Shown piece after piece: positions 31,471 through 42,209 of a stretch of DNA of 64,000 bases. Where the stretch lies: assembly GCA_031761405.1 (NCBI GenBank), contig JASEVX010000321.1, positions 124,001 to 188,000 on the forward strand, in the 5' to 3' direction. The stretch is from Serripes groenlandicus (Eukaryota; Mollusca; Bivalvia; Cardiida; Cardiidae). Every line of letters begins with the position of its first letter. The first letter of the stretch is position 1. Both the position numbers and the translations under genes were made by a program. The notes beneath the pieces are model-generated. The model was not told the origin of the DNA and did not search any database. It worked only from the letters and a program-made list of their open reading frames with translations.

Positions 31471-31903
31471 GAATATATATCATTTAATTCGGACCAATTC
31501 CTGGAACGGATCAATCTTTGGAAAACGATAAACTGGCGATTCTGAGTGTTCATGCGAGCGATCAGAACTGCTGCCAATTCAATTCAGATTTTATTGCATA
31601 ATCGGGCCACCGGCCCATACACAAGTTGTATACATTTATACATTTTACAAATTGTGATTTTGTGTAAGGGATATCATAAAATCAAATTAATAATGATACA
31701 AATAAACAATAATGTGCCCTATCTACAAGAACATCATTGCTATACAAATTCGTTTAACATTAATATTGCAATAATCAAACATGTCTCAATTGTTAAATCA
31801 GTATAGTATCTATAACTATAGTATATATAGTAAAACATATATTATATCACTAACATACGGTAATCATGCGATACAAATACAATCTCATAATAAAAGAACG
31901 AGC

Positions 31904-34177
31904 TTAACCCACTTTAGAAATTCCTAAATCCTGTCCATCGAGATATTCTGATCTCCTTTTAAAGGCATAGAAAAGAAACATTGCCAAATTACGCATAACC
32001 AGCTCATTTTTTGCAGACATTATATTATAGAAAGAAGTTTCATTTGGCTTTTTAACATATCTCTCAGCTATATACTTTGTCCGAATATCGGCATATAATG
32101 GACAGCACAATAGGAAATGTAGCTCGTCCTCGATACTGGATTCACAATAGACACAGAAACGATTTTCCCTTGATATGCCATAATGTCTGCCTTTCTCGAT
32201 CATAAGACAGTGACATGAATTTCTAAAGTTTGCCAGGCAAGTTCTGAATTTACTCACATCAATTACAGATAGATACGATTCTTGAGAAAATAATTGTTTA
32301 TACCCGCAGTAATAATTGAGTTTCCTATTTTGTATGCAGTCAGCTCTCCATTGTTGCATATATTGGTCTTTAAGACGCTGTGTATAGTTATAGATAAAAA
32401 GGTTTTCATTTTCTACGCATTGAGCTTCCCAAATATGACCAAACCCGTTACTATGTAAGTTAAGACGAACAGAAGTTACCCAATTTGTATATCCTATATT
32501 GTCGTAATACATTAACATATTGTAGCATAATTTTACGTACCTATTATGTGGCAATTTAGTTATTCGAATCCAGTATTTAATTACATTTTTAGATGACATA
32601 ATGTGAACTGGGTATCTACCCGTATCACCTAAAACTGAAAGATTGCAAGCTTCCATACCTATTTTTAATAAGCGTTTACATGCACAAATCTGCACTTGTT
32701 CAATAGAGTTCATAGGTGTAAGGCCCCATATCTCCGAGCCATAGAGCATAATTGGAAGTATTTTGGTATCAAATACTTTGAGGAAAGTCTTAACTGGTAT
32801 GTATGACAATTTATTAAATGCGTAAAATAAATACATTACAACTTTCTTTGCCTTGAGAGAAGCGGATTCTGCCATTTTAAACAATGACATTCTATTTGTG
32901 AAGTTGATACCCACATATGAGAAATTTTGAACAACTTCTAATGATTTCCCATTATATGACCAGTGTTCCTTTTTAGATAATTGTCCCCCGTTTTTAAATA
33001 CTACGATTTTTGTTTTATTTATGTTGACCTTTACCTTATAATTATTACAATAGTCCTGCAGATGGTTCAAATCTCTTTGCAGACCAATGACAGTGTCAGA
33101 AATAAGCCCAATGTCGTCTGCAAACATAAGCATAAAAATTTCCGTTATATCCGGGAAAAGCTGTATGCCTCTGACGTCACTGTTTTTCATTACATCATGA
33201 AGTTCGTTAATAAATAACGAAAATAAAATAGGGCTTAAAGGACATCCCTGTTTAAGACCGACTGGGCACGAGAAAACGTCACTTACGTCATTCTCTTTTT
33301 TAACACAGGCCTTCACACTATTATAAATAGACTTTATAGCTCTGAATAAATTACCTTTTATACCATTTTTAAGTAAAACATTGTACAATAATGGTCGGTT
33401 AACAGAGTCAAAGGCCTTTTCGAAATCTATAAAAGCAACATAAATTGTTTTTCGTTTCCTACTAAGATACTTTGTGAGTATTGCGTATAAAGCAAAAGCA
33501 TTGTCTACCGTATTGTAGTCAGTTCGGAAACCGGCCTGTGACTCAGTTAACCTTGAATGTGATTCGACATAAAATGTTAACCTTTTTGTTATTATCGTTG
33601 TGTATACCTTACTAAGTATATCCATTAGCGCAATTCCCCTGTAATTACCTGGATCTTGGACATTACCCTTTTTGTAAATGGGTATAAGCAAACAGTTTGA
33701 CCAACTTGAAGGAAATTCTCCAGTAAAATATATCCTGTTAAACAACATACGTATATATGGCAACAACACGGGAATCCCGAATTTGACATGATGGGGCGTT
33801 ATACAACCAGATGATGCTTTATTAACATTCATCTTGTTGATGCTAGATAATATCTCATCATCATCAATAGGAGAATCGAATAGAACACTCTCTAGCTCGT
33901 CCAAATTATCCTGATTTATAGCATGTATTTCGCTCGCATCGTTTGTGTCGTGACAACTGTCGCTATTAAACAATGAACGAAAATGATTGTACCAGTCTTC
34001 TATTGATATATTATTTGTAACTTTTGGTTTATTAGTTAAATTACGTATTTCTCTCCAAAAGATTTTGCTATTTTTAATAGACTTTTTCATTTTATTTATT
34101 TGTTGTTTACTATGTATATGCCTTTTCCATTTACATATAGATTTATACGATGCCTTATGGTCTATGTATGTTTTCAA
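31904..34177 (-). CDS. LINE ORF2 part: reverse transcriptase and zinc knuckle
   Basis: A 757-codon open frame. Recognisable RT motifs in order: FPSSWSNCLLIPIYKKG, NYRGIALMDILSKVY, GFRTDYNTVDNAFAL, VAFIDFEKAFDSV (motif A Asp), GLKQGCPLSPILFSLFINEL, then MLMFADDIGL with the catalytic FADD at 33113-33124. A thumb region follows, then a C-terminal CVYCESSIEDELHFLLCC motif at about 32105-32160, a Cys-Cys-His-Cys-type knuckle typical of CR1/L2-like ORF2 proteins. It makes cDNA at the nicked target (family role). The frame is intact to its stop, but the endonuclease lies upstream in other frames, with a frameshift at about 34190-34215. An internal ATG is therefore not the true start. Confidence 0.9.
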   Translation of the reverse strand: MKTYIDHKASYKSICKWKRHIHSKQQINKMKKSIKNSKIFWREIRNLTNKPKVTNNISIEDWYNHFRSLFNSDSCHDTNDASEIHAINQDNLDELESVLFDSPIDDDEILSSINKMNVNKASSGCITPHHVKFGIPVLLPYIRMLFNRIYFTGEFPSSWSNCLLIPIYKKGNVQDPGNYRGIALMDILSKVYTTIITKRLTFYVESHSRLTESQAGFRTDYNTVDNAFALYAILTKYLSRKRKTIYVAFIDFEKAFDSVNRPLLYNVLLKNGIKGNLFRAIKSIYNSVKACVKKENDVSDVFSCPVGLKQGCPLSPILFSLFINELHDVMKNSDVRGIQLFPDITEIFMLMFADDIGLISDTVIGLQRDLNHLQDYCNNYKVKVNINKTKIVVFKNGGQLSKKEHWSYNGKSLEVVQNFSYVGINFTNRMSLFKMAESASLKAKKVVMYLFYAFNKLSYIPVKTFLKVFDTKILPIMLYGSEIWGLTPMNSIEQVQICACKRLLKIGMEACNLSVLGDTGRYPVHIMSSKNVIKYWIRITKLPHNRYVKLCYNMLMYYDNIGYTNWVTSVRLNLHSNGFGHIWEAQCVENENLFIYNYTQRLKDQYMQQWRADCIQNRKLNYYCGYKQLFSQESYLSVIDVSKFRTCLANFRNSCHCLMIEKGRHYGISRENRFCVYCESSIEDELHFLLCCPLYADIRTKYIAERYVKKPNETSFYNIMSAKNELVMRNLAMFLFYAFKRRSEYLDGQDLGISKVG

Positions 34178-34182
34178 ATCGT

Positions 34183-35340
34183 CTAATTTCGGCTGGACCG
34201 AAAGCGTTTAAGGTTAACTCTTGCTTTTTTCTTATACAACATACATACTTTGTCAAACCAGCCTGTTTTCTTACAACAGGGATTTGACTTAACACTCTTT
34301 TTATAGCTATCTGAGCTTGTTAGCAAAATATTTTCAAACTCTTTAATAACGATGTTTATGTCTGTATCATAGTTTTTCACGATGTTTTCAAATGTTTGTA
34401 CGCAATTGTCGTCAAATTCGTTAGCAAGCGACTGTAAATAAGCATCTTGATTGTCAGTATTTATATCATAACGTGTAACAGCCAGGTGTTTATTTCCTAG
34501 AGTGTTACGTGGTTCTGATATAAAAGGACATTTTAGCATTAACAAAACAGGCATATGAGAACTTTCTGGATAACTTATTATTTGAAAGTTAGATATTATA
34601 TTAATTATCGGTTTGGAAACAATAAAATAGTCAATCACACTGCATCCATTGGTGCTAAAAAACGTGTAATCCCCTTTGCCAGTGTCTTTACCAAACCGTC
34701 CATTAACGATACGTAACTCATACGATTGGCAAACCGTTATTAATTGTTTGCCGTACTTATTCACTTTAGTATCAGAATTCGATCGTAGAGTACCTAAGTC
34801 TGAGTTAATAATATCCTCAAACTCGCTGAGTTCTGGAACACTTCCGATATTCGTTACAATTGCATCTTCATAAGTTCCGGTGCGTGCGTTTAAGTCGCCA
34901 TTCAATACAATATGGAAATCTGTTAAGTTATGGTTATTAATTATATTTTCTATTGTATTTAAGCCACAGTATGTGCTATTATGATAGAATGGTGAACCAT
35001 CAGGTGGTATATATACTGAAATGTATACACAGTCACGTTCAACATCAAGTAGTGTTTTATCTAATATGAGAATAATACCAAATTCAAAATATTCACAGAT
35101 TCTTTTCACTAATTTACCTAGTCTTCATTAACTAAGACTAGTACACCGCCCATAGGTCGGCCCCCGACCAATGACTTCTTTGCTTTACATACATATGATA
35201 TGTGATTAGGGAAATAGAAACTATAGTCAATATCATCTATCATCCAAGTCTCTTGAAGGCCAATTATGTCATACTCAATAAGGAAATTTATATTATCAGG
35301 CGACAATTTAGATCTAATACCCTATACGTTCCATGTTATA
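34183..35340 (-). pseudogene. LINE ORF2 part: AP-type endonuclease, broken
   Basis: The domain begins at about 35340 with LSLITWNV, followed directly by an in-frame TAG, then FLIEYDIIGLQETW and GVLVLVNED. A frameshift at about 35118 leads to ICEYFEFGIILILDK, NGDLNARTG, CSVIDYFIVS and SSHMPVLLML. The last three are the conserved N-x-D, Y and S-x-H-type blocks of the exonuclease-endonuclease-phosphatase fold. It would nick target DNA to prime reverse transcription. One stop and two frameshifts (the second at the RT junction) inactivate it here. Confidence 0.85.
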
Positions 35341-35381
35341 AGTGATAAACCAAGCGTTTGTGTAGAGCGTCGGCCGTTTTC

Positions 35382-36242
35382 CTATGTTTCAAGCATAGTA
35401 TTTTCATGGGATACATGTATCTCTGTTTCCGCATGAGTTTTTTCTTTAGAATGACTGTTTCTTAGGAACTCACGATTTCGATCATCTAATGTACGTATTC
35501 CACGTTGATATGTTCCTTGATTTGTACGTCGTCCCTTAGGTTCTGTAATCAACTTTCCATTTTTGAAATAGGCTATTTGTTCCTGATCGTTTGCTTTCTT
35601 TATTATCTGGCGCTGTATATAGCTTAGGTCATTTGAGATTCGAATATTCTTGTGTCTCAATGGATCACGGTATTTGAAGAGTTTCATTTTATCATCAACA
35701 TTATCGAACTGTACAATCACCATTCTCGGCTTTCCCTGAGATGCATTTCCAACGCGCTTAGCCGAAGCTATTACAATATCCTCTGAACCGTACTATCGTT
35801 ACTGTCAGCTTTAGCCAAAGATAAAATCTCATCCTTGACCAAATCCACTAAACTGTTGTCGTCTGACTCTTTCTCGGCTAAACCAAAAACCCTTAATGAA
35901 CACTTTAACTTCTCGAATTCAATCTGGTTTAATTGCTGTTCTAGAAGCTGAATTCTCTCTTGATCAGTTACCTTTTGTTCGGACATTATTTCAATTTCTC
36001 GTGCAATGGCATCGTTATTATAGCCAAAATGGCCCAAAGATGTTTCTATTTCGCCAATCCTGTGTTCCAGCATGTTAGTGTGTTTCTCTATAGAATCCAT
36101 CTTGTTTATCAATCCCTTCAGATCAGTTTTTAGGCTTTTCATTTCAGTTTTAAATTCATTTCGTACTACAGATATTTCATTCGACATTTGTCTGTTTGAT
36201 TCACCAATAGTATCATTTGCGTCTCGGCGGAGGGTTGGGCTC
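35382..36242 (-). pseudogene. LINE ORF1 body: coiled coil plus L1-like RNA-binding region
   Basis: The segment open at 36242-35771 starts TLRRDANDTIGESNRQMSNE and holds a long charged heptad region (FKTEMKSLKTDLKGLINKMD), followed by KCSLRVFGLAEKESDDN, the start of an RRM-like fold. A frameshift at about 35775-35790 moves to the frame with IVIASAKRVGNASQGKPRMV and IVQFDNVDDKMKLFKYRDPL, as in the second half of that RRM and the C-terminal domain of L1-type ORF1 proteins. It ends at 35382. The protein would be a trimeric nucleic-acid chaperone (family knowledge). A second frameshift separates it from the 2A leader. Confidence 0.75.
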
Positions 36243-36621
36243 CAGGTCCCGGATTTGTCTCAACATCACCACCCAATAATAATAGCCGCTTTGACAAAGA
36301 CGCGTATGATACACCATACTTAGTACTTGTTAATGACCAACACGCACAATGATATCCGGTTTCGAAATTACTGCCCGATCTTTCACAATAGTCATCATAT
36401 GTAGCACAACGTTCAACGACTCTCTGGATTCCTATCAGAGTACAATAGCATATGAAGATAATGGATAGTAAATACAGTCCAGAGACAAAACTTCTAAGAT
36501 GTATATCGGTACCTGTGGTATGCGAATCATAAGTAGGAATCGTATTAGATCTTTTCGTCTTCTTGTGTAGCATAGCATTGGTACCAATTCTAGCTCGGTA
36601 TGAAGCCACGTCAATACCCAT
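36166..36621 (-). CDS. LINE leader frame with membrane segment and 2A motif
   Basis: An open frame of 151 codons. Residues about 45-66 are a hydrophobic stretch (FVSGLYLLSIIFICYCTLIG), so a signal-anchor or membrane helix. Residues 119-126 read DVETNPGP (36244-36267), matching the D-V/I-E-x-N-P-G-P consensus of 2A ribosome-skipping peptides, and the preceding LLLLGG also fits. Skipping would release a leader of about 125 residues from ORF1. 2A motifs in this place are known from other animal APE-type LINEs. In this copy the frame shifts soon after the 2A, so ORF1 lies in another frame. Confidence 0.8.
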   Translation of the reverse strand: MGIDVASYRARIGTNAMLHKKTKRSNTIPTYDSHTTGTDIHLRSFVSGLYLLSIIFICYCTLIGIQRVVERCATYDDYCERSGSNFETGYHCACWSLTSTKYGVSYASLSKRLLLLGGDVETNPGPGAQPSAETQMILLVNQTDKCRMKYL

Positions 36622-37008
36622 ACTATTGGGGTGTAATGCTCAAGGCTCCTATACAAAAGCGTAATTAGAAAGTCAAGTAAATATCAGCTCACTATAGTCA
36701 CGATTGTGCGCGTGCAAAACTATGCTTCAATGAACACAGGTAATCGCTACAGGTATATACACATAGGTAATTGTATACATGTACATGTATATGCTCTTCT
36801 TCAATGGTAGATAAAGGTGCGGTTTAAACACAAATTTCATCAAAACAGTACCTTTTAAACGTCTGTAACGCACACTATTCGAATCTAAATCACTTCAGCT
36901 ATCTACAGATACCAAATTCGTCTAGGTGGGTGTTGTACTTCTTCAAAAAGCAAAAGTTAATTCAGGAGCGATTTGCAGACACGTCCTTCCCCTACACTCG
37001 TCACATAC
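36622..37008 (-). other. LINE 5' leader
   Basis: Non-coding start of the retrotransposon, bounded on the right by the point where the host element resumes (TGCTCACC at 37009). No defined internal promoter motif was identified. Confidence 0.55.
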
Positions 37009-38330
37009 TGCTCACCTTAATTATACAATGTACTGCAATGCAAAACACATCAAGACAATTATTCTGAACGCAACCTCCACAGTGCTAACAATATTTTCCT
37101 TCATTTGGCCTAGTGATCTATATTTTTTTTACCTGACATGACCCATATTCCAACATGGACTAGATATCATCAAGACAGCATTCTGACGTTTCAACTTGCT
37201 CAATGTAAAAATGCGGCCTCCGGAGTTTGAACCATATTTTCCTTATTGACCTAGTTTCTGATCCAATATGACCCATATTCGAACTTGACCTAGATATAAT
37301 TCAGACAAACATTCTGACCAAATTTCAAGCTGCTGAAGCAAAAAATGTGCTCCAAAGTGTTACAAGATTTTCCTTCAATTTGATCTAGTGACCTAGTTTT
37401 TGACCCATTATGACCCATATTCAAACTTGGCCTACATATCATCAAGAAAAACATTCTGATAAAGTTTCATCATGCTGAAATTTAAAATGCGGCATCCAAA
37501 GTGTTAACAAGATTTTCCTTAAATTTGACCTAGTGACCTAGTTTTTGACCCTGCTGACCCATATTCGAACTTGGCCTAGATATCATTCGGCTCAACATTC
37601 TGAACAAATTTTAAGCCGCTGAAGCAAAATATGCGGCTTCTACAGCGTTAACAAGATTTTCCCTCGATTTGGCCTAGTGACCTAGTTTTTGACCCAGCAT
37701 GACCCAAATTCGAACTTGGCCTAGATATCATTCAGCTCAACATTCTGAACAAATTTCAAGTTGCTGAAGCAAAAAATGCGGCATCCAAAGTGTTAACAAG
37801 ATTTTCCTTCAATTTGACCTAGTGACCTAGTTTTTGACCCGGCATAACCCATATTCGAACTTGACCTAGATATTTTTAAGACAAATATTCTGACAAAATT
37901 TCGAATTGCTTAAGCAAAAATTGCGGCCTCTGAAGTGTTAACAAGATTTTCCTTCAATTTGACCTAGTGACCTACTTGTTGACCCGACGTGACCCATGTT
38001 CGAACTTGATCTACATATCATTAAGACAAACATTCTGATAAAGTTTCAACATGCTCAAGTTGAAAATGTGGCCTCCAGAGTGTTAACTAGATTTCCCTTC
38101 AATTCGACCTAGTGACCTAGTTTTTGACCTCATATGGCCCAGTTTCGAAATTGTCCAAGATTTTATGGAGATGAACGTTCTGATAAACATTAATGAAGAT
38201 TGGATGCAAAATGTAGCCTGTAGAGTGTTAACAAGCTCAAATGTTGACGACGCACGACGCACGACGGACGAACGCCGGACAAAATGTGATCCCAATCGCT
38301 CACCTTGCACTTCGTGCATAGGTGAGCTAA

Positions 38331-38685
38331 AAACAATTGAACCCATATTCAATACAGAAGCAAATATTCACTACCTTGTATATTTATAAACATGTGGATT
38401 ACTTTGATAACTGAAATAACCTATTTCGGTTGCTTCAGTCATTATCCATGTTTGGAAAACATAATTCGTAACTTCAATTTTCAGAGCTCAAGAAATGGCA
38501 TATTTTGCATGTTATTAAAGCCTTATTTCACATCCTAATGCTAATGTTACAGCTAAATTACTCAAAAGAATCATCAGAGTGAGACCAATCTTTGAGTAGT
38601 TACTGTACCCATAAACATAGGATTAAATGAGTGCTAACTGAGATATTGTGGAAGCGATTAAGACCTGCTTACTCTTCCTTACATA
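38331..38685. other. no gene seen
   Basis: AT-rich spacer. Nothing supported. Confidence 0.35.
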
Positions 38686-39015
38686 GTTCTTTGGCTGTTG
38701 CAGTCAATTTTGTATGCAGGGCTAAACTCAGGCAATAAAAGAAGAAATTTCCATAACAATGCTGAATGGGAACATCCTTGACTGGATATACAAGTCAATA
38801 CATTGTGGAGTTATAAAAAAAGCCATTGAATTTGGATATGGTGAGGCATGCTTGGAACTAATTAGTGTTATGTAAGTGAACAAACATAATACAAAGAAAC
38901 GCAAAAACTGACACTTAATCGGTAAGATTGTAGATCAGGCAGGCCAAATGTCAAAGTTCTTGTCACCATTTCATTTTCAATGTATGGAGAAAGCAGATAA
39001 ATTAGCCAGCTGTGA
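38686..39015 (-). pseudogene. OTU-like fragment, copy 1 (decayed)
   Basis: On the minus strand GNFFFYCLSLALHTKLTATA aligns with the OTU cysteine-protease motif of copy 2 at 42454-42840. The DGNC catalytic Cys is replaced by Phe and the frame upstream is shifted. The flank 38870-39015 also matches 42665-42840 (GTAAATGAACAAA, GACACTTA, GTAGATC), so the copies descend from one repeated element. Confidence 0.55.
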
Positions 39016-39110
39016 CGTTTGAGTAGTAGTGTAACCAAACAATGTCAAGGCGAAAAACTAACAAGACCTAATGACAGGATGTCTTTTTATTATCGTAAAA
39101 AGCTGAATTA

Positions 39111-39650
39111 AACAAGAGGCCCATGAGGGCCTATGCTCTACTGGTATGGTTGTTTGGTCATTTTCAATCCAGAGCATGTATGTATGGTGAAGATCGGATA
39201 GTAAATGGAGGCTCTTTTGTGTTCACAAGCTGTATTATAGCAATTTTTACAATTTCATGGGCCATAATCCAGTCTTGCATGGGCGGATCTGGCTGATTTT
39301 CAAAAGAAACCAAGCTCTCATCAATATTTAACTACTATCTAAGTTTGGTGAAGATTAGATAGTAAATGGAGCCTCTATTGTGTTCACATGCTCAATTATA
39401 GCAATTTTGACAATTTCAAGGGCCATAATCCAGTCTTGCATAGGCGGATCTGGCTGGTTTACGAAAGGAACTGAGCTCTCATGGATATCTAACTACTGTA
39501 AAAGTTTGGTTGAGATACAATCAAAAGTGAAGACTGTATCGTGTTAACAAGCTCTTTTATAGCAATTTTGACCATTTCAAGGGCCATAATCCAGTCATGC
39601 ATGGGCGGATCTGGCTGGTTTTCGAAAGGAACCGAGCTCTCACGGACAAA
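39111..39650 (+). mobile_element. terminal-hairpin-type element with 161-bp array
   Basis: Starts AACAAGAGGCCCATGAGGGC and contains three units at 161-bp spacing (GGGCCATAATCCAGTC at 39259, 39420 and 39581). Units carry GGCGGATCTGGCTGGTTTTC and GAGCTCTCA. No GGTGAGCTAA terminus is seen. The 117-codon minus frame across it follows from the repeat and is not gene-like. Confidence 0.75.
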
Positions 39651-39839
39651 TCGCGACGACATAAGCCCTTCTGGCCTTTGGATATGGATATAAGTGAATT
39701 GACGCTGACACAGATCTGTCAATGCATTTCCATCGATGGACCCTGTAATGTTCTTCCGGCTCAAGGCCGATGTTACTGGATAACTATTTAGAGTAAACAA
39801 ATAACATGCACCATCTAAGGTTCCATCTTTAATAACCCA

Positions 39840-40190
39840 CAATTCCTCACTCTAATACAAGGGACGTTACTCATAGCAATTATACAATAAATGAATAAGA
39901 CAACACCAGTTGTCTCCCTTATACTATCAATACACTACATTTTCTCCCCTAATCAAACTGAAACATAACCTGTAACACTTTGATTAGAACCATTTTTTTT
40001 TAACTCTTTAACACTAAATGTTACTTCTTGTAACTTTAACTGTATGATATAATGAAAAAACAACATGAACTACAGACCCAACAATTAATCACTAATAATT
40101 AATCAGCTAATCCATTGGTTAAATGAATATGATTATAAATTGGTATGAACAAAATATACAGAAATCTAATCTTTATACGTTGGACATTCC
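39840..40190. other. no gene seen
   Basis: AT-rich spacer with no supported feature. Confidence 0.35.
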
Positions 40191-40194
40191 ATTT

Positions 40195-41612
40195 TCGTGA
40201 GCCTCCCTTTTTCGTGACGTCACTATTTTCGGGCTTATATCACGTGACTTTGTCCTTGCAGCCGATTTGGAACTGTAAAATTATTTCCCAATGGCCAAAG
40301 TATTTGCTGACATATTTCAACAATAAAATGCATCTTAAACAGTTTTATTACTTGTTGTCAATGGAGGAATAGCCAAAATACCCTTATTTTTTATATACCA
40401 AATTTAAAGAACAGTTTAAACCCCCAAAAAGTGGAAAAATCGGACATGAAAATTTACCGTAAAAAGGGTCTTTTGTTGTTTACAAAATGGCGGCTAGGGT
40501 CATGTGATTTGTTTGACCTAGTTAGGTAAATGCAATTTTTCATTGGATTTCACATTCCTTAAGGTGCTTACGCATAGAGATGTAAAATAACTAAAATATT
40601 TTAAATAATATCCCATTAGAAATATGGCAATTTTGAAATCTGTATTGATCTTTGTGATGATGTAAATATAGGATGTTTACAGGGTACCAAATATCCATGC
40701 AAACCCTTAGGTGACACATAACACTTGCTTTCGGGATATTCGGATTTTGGCCAGGGGTCAAAAATTAAAATAATAACAAATAGTAAGTTTTGGGTACATT
40801 TTCGGATAAATGGTTGATTTTGATGTTTATAAATGTGAAAATTGAGCTCTAAGCATGGGATTGAATTTTTCAGTTGAACCCACTTCTCCTTCCGGTTTGA
40901 CAACACTGGTTGCAGAGCTAGGCGTGAATTTAGAGGTAAATTTGAATACCAGCTTTCGCGTTCAAAATTGCTTGAAAAGGAGCTGGAAACGTGGTATTTC
41001 TGACTGCATCCACAGATTGCCTATCGTTTTGAGAGTCTTAGCAGCCTTTCAATTTTACCCTTATCCCCTGCGTTTTTGTTGGGTGATTTTTGGAATAAAG
41101 GGTCAAATTGATCTTTCTGTCCTACTTTTTTCACCCTGTTTCAGACCACTTTTGTGGCCACTTCTTTCCATAATATGGACTGAGAGTGTGACTTCCAGTC
41201 AGTTTCTTATAATTCTGGCACTCCTTGATACAGGCAAACCCTTTTTATCGAACCAGTATGGAAATTATGAGAAATATTGAGAGAATAAAAGTTGGGGTTT
41301 CCGAGGAAACAGAAAATCAGCTTTCAACTGTGTTATGCCACCTTAAGGTTGACACAGCGGGATAAAAAATGAGAAAGGAAAATAAGCTTAACGAAGATTC
41401 AAAGTTGAGTAATTAAAAAAAAAAATGGTTCATATTTAAATCAAGGATAATTTCAAATTAATTGGTTTAAACTATATAAAATGTTTAATTGCTTCAGTTT
41501 TTTGGTTTTCAATATGTTACGACCTATTGCCCCTTCTAAAAAATATTTTTTTTGTGTGTTGCCTTTATGGAAACTGCAAAGTGCCAAAATAATGACGTCA
41601 CGAAAATAGGAT
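40195..41612. repeat. large fold-back with CRE-containing arms
   Basis: TTTTCGTGACGTCACTATTT at about 40209 is inverted near 41580-41608 (AAAATAATGACGTCACGAAA), so about 20 of 26 positions pair. Each arm holds one TGACGTCA palindrome (40215-40222 and 41593-41600). A TTAAGGTG-ended element lies inside. Could be an old non-autonomous DNA transposon. Confidence 0.5.
40559..41346. mobile_element. TTAAGGTG...CACCTTAA element
   Basis: TTAAGGTGCTTACGCA at the left and TGTTATGCCACCTTAA at the right have a short imperfect inverted repeat bounded by TTAA. About 780 bp. It contains a 141-codon plus-strand frame (40855-41280) that I do not recognise and cannot support as a gene. Confidence 0.45.
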
Positions 41613-41659
41613 AACAATTTCGGCTTCGGACTTGTTGAACACATGTGTATTCAAGATTA

Positions 41660-42205
41660 TTTTTTTTGTGAATTATTAGTTTTCAAAGGAATTTTTGCCC
41701 AAAACTTAGAGGAAATAAATAAATCTTTCAGATAAGACATGAAAATTCGTATCATTCACTAAGCCTTATGCATATTTTGTCTTTGAAGCCTTACACTCAC
41801 GAATTATGGATGCTCGGGGATACATAATTAAATAACAATTACACAATCAATGTGATGTAAAATTACATCATATATGAACAGAGAATATCATCAGTGGTTT
41901 AAATTAAATTTACTTATCAGAAAAGCAGATAAATAAAAGACGACAAACACTGTAGACAACTTCACATATGACTATGAGTGCGATACACATTTGGAACGCA
42001 ATCCCAGTTTCATTTTAGGCAACAAAAAGCAATGAACATGTCTGACATAATAAGAATGTTGCAAGGTGCTTACTATATACTATAGTACTCTACTATATGT
42101 ATAATTGCGATTGTGAGGTTGCAGCCCAAACTTGCCTTATGGCCCAGCAAAACACTCCTAATCTGCACAATTTGGTTTGGTTTGGTTTCAAACAAATAGT
42201 CACTC
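41660..42205. other. no gene seen
   Basis: AT-rich DNA without supported coding frames. Confidence 0.35.
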
Positions 42206-42209
42206 TAAC

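Larger units (their letters stand above)
31448..37008 (-). mobile_element. near full-length APE-type non-LTR retrotransposon
   Basis: A minus-strand LINE of about 5.6 kb. In order: a 5' leader (37008-36622), an N-terminal leader frame with a membrane segment and 2A motif, ORF1 with coiled coil and L1-like RNA-binding region, ORF2 with apurinic-type endonuclease, reverse transcriptase and a C-terminal zinc knuckle, a 3' UTR of about 430 bp, and a 23-nt poly(A) tail (T run at 31448-31470). Clade is unresolved: the 2A and the Cys/His knuckle suit CR1/L2-type elements, while the long poly(A) and RRM-type ORF1 are more L1- or Jockey-like. Several frameshifts and a stop make this copy non-functional. 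No target-site duplication is visible. Confidence 0.9.
31419..38330 (+). mobile_element. terminal-hairpin element split by a LINE insertion
   Basis: 5' piece 31419-31447: AACAAGAGGGCCATGATGGC then CCTGGATC. The sequence resumes at 37009 with TGCTCACCTTAATTATACAA, exactly what follows in the copy at 6582. Array landmarks (TAGTGA) lie at 37386, 37531, 37675, 37820, 37965 and 38110, a period of 144-145 bp. The 3' end is CGCTCACCTTGCACTTCGTG then CATAGGTGAGCTAA. Without the LINE it would be about 1.35 kb. Confidence 0.8.

Noticed and set aside
31448..37008. Endogenous retrovirus
   Set aside because: No LTRs, no integrase or protease. The endonuclease, RT order and poly(A) tail show a non-LTR retrotransposon.
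39489..39842. 117-codon minus-strand gene
   Set aside because: Most of it lies in the 161-bp array and the remainder has no recognisable domain.
40855..41280. 141-codon frame in the TTAAGGTG element
   Set aside because: No recognisable domain or homologous copy in the window. Kept only as a note on the element.
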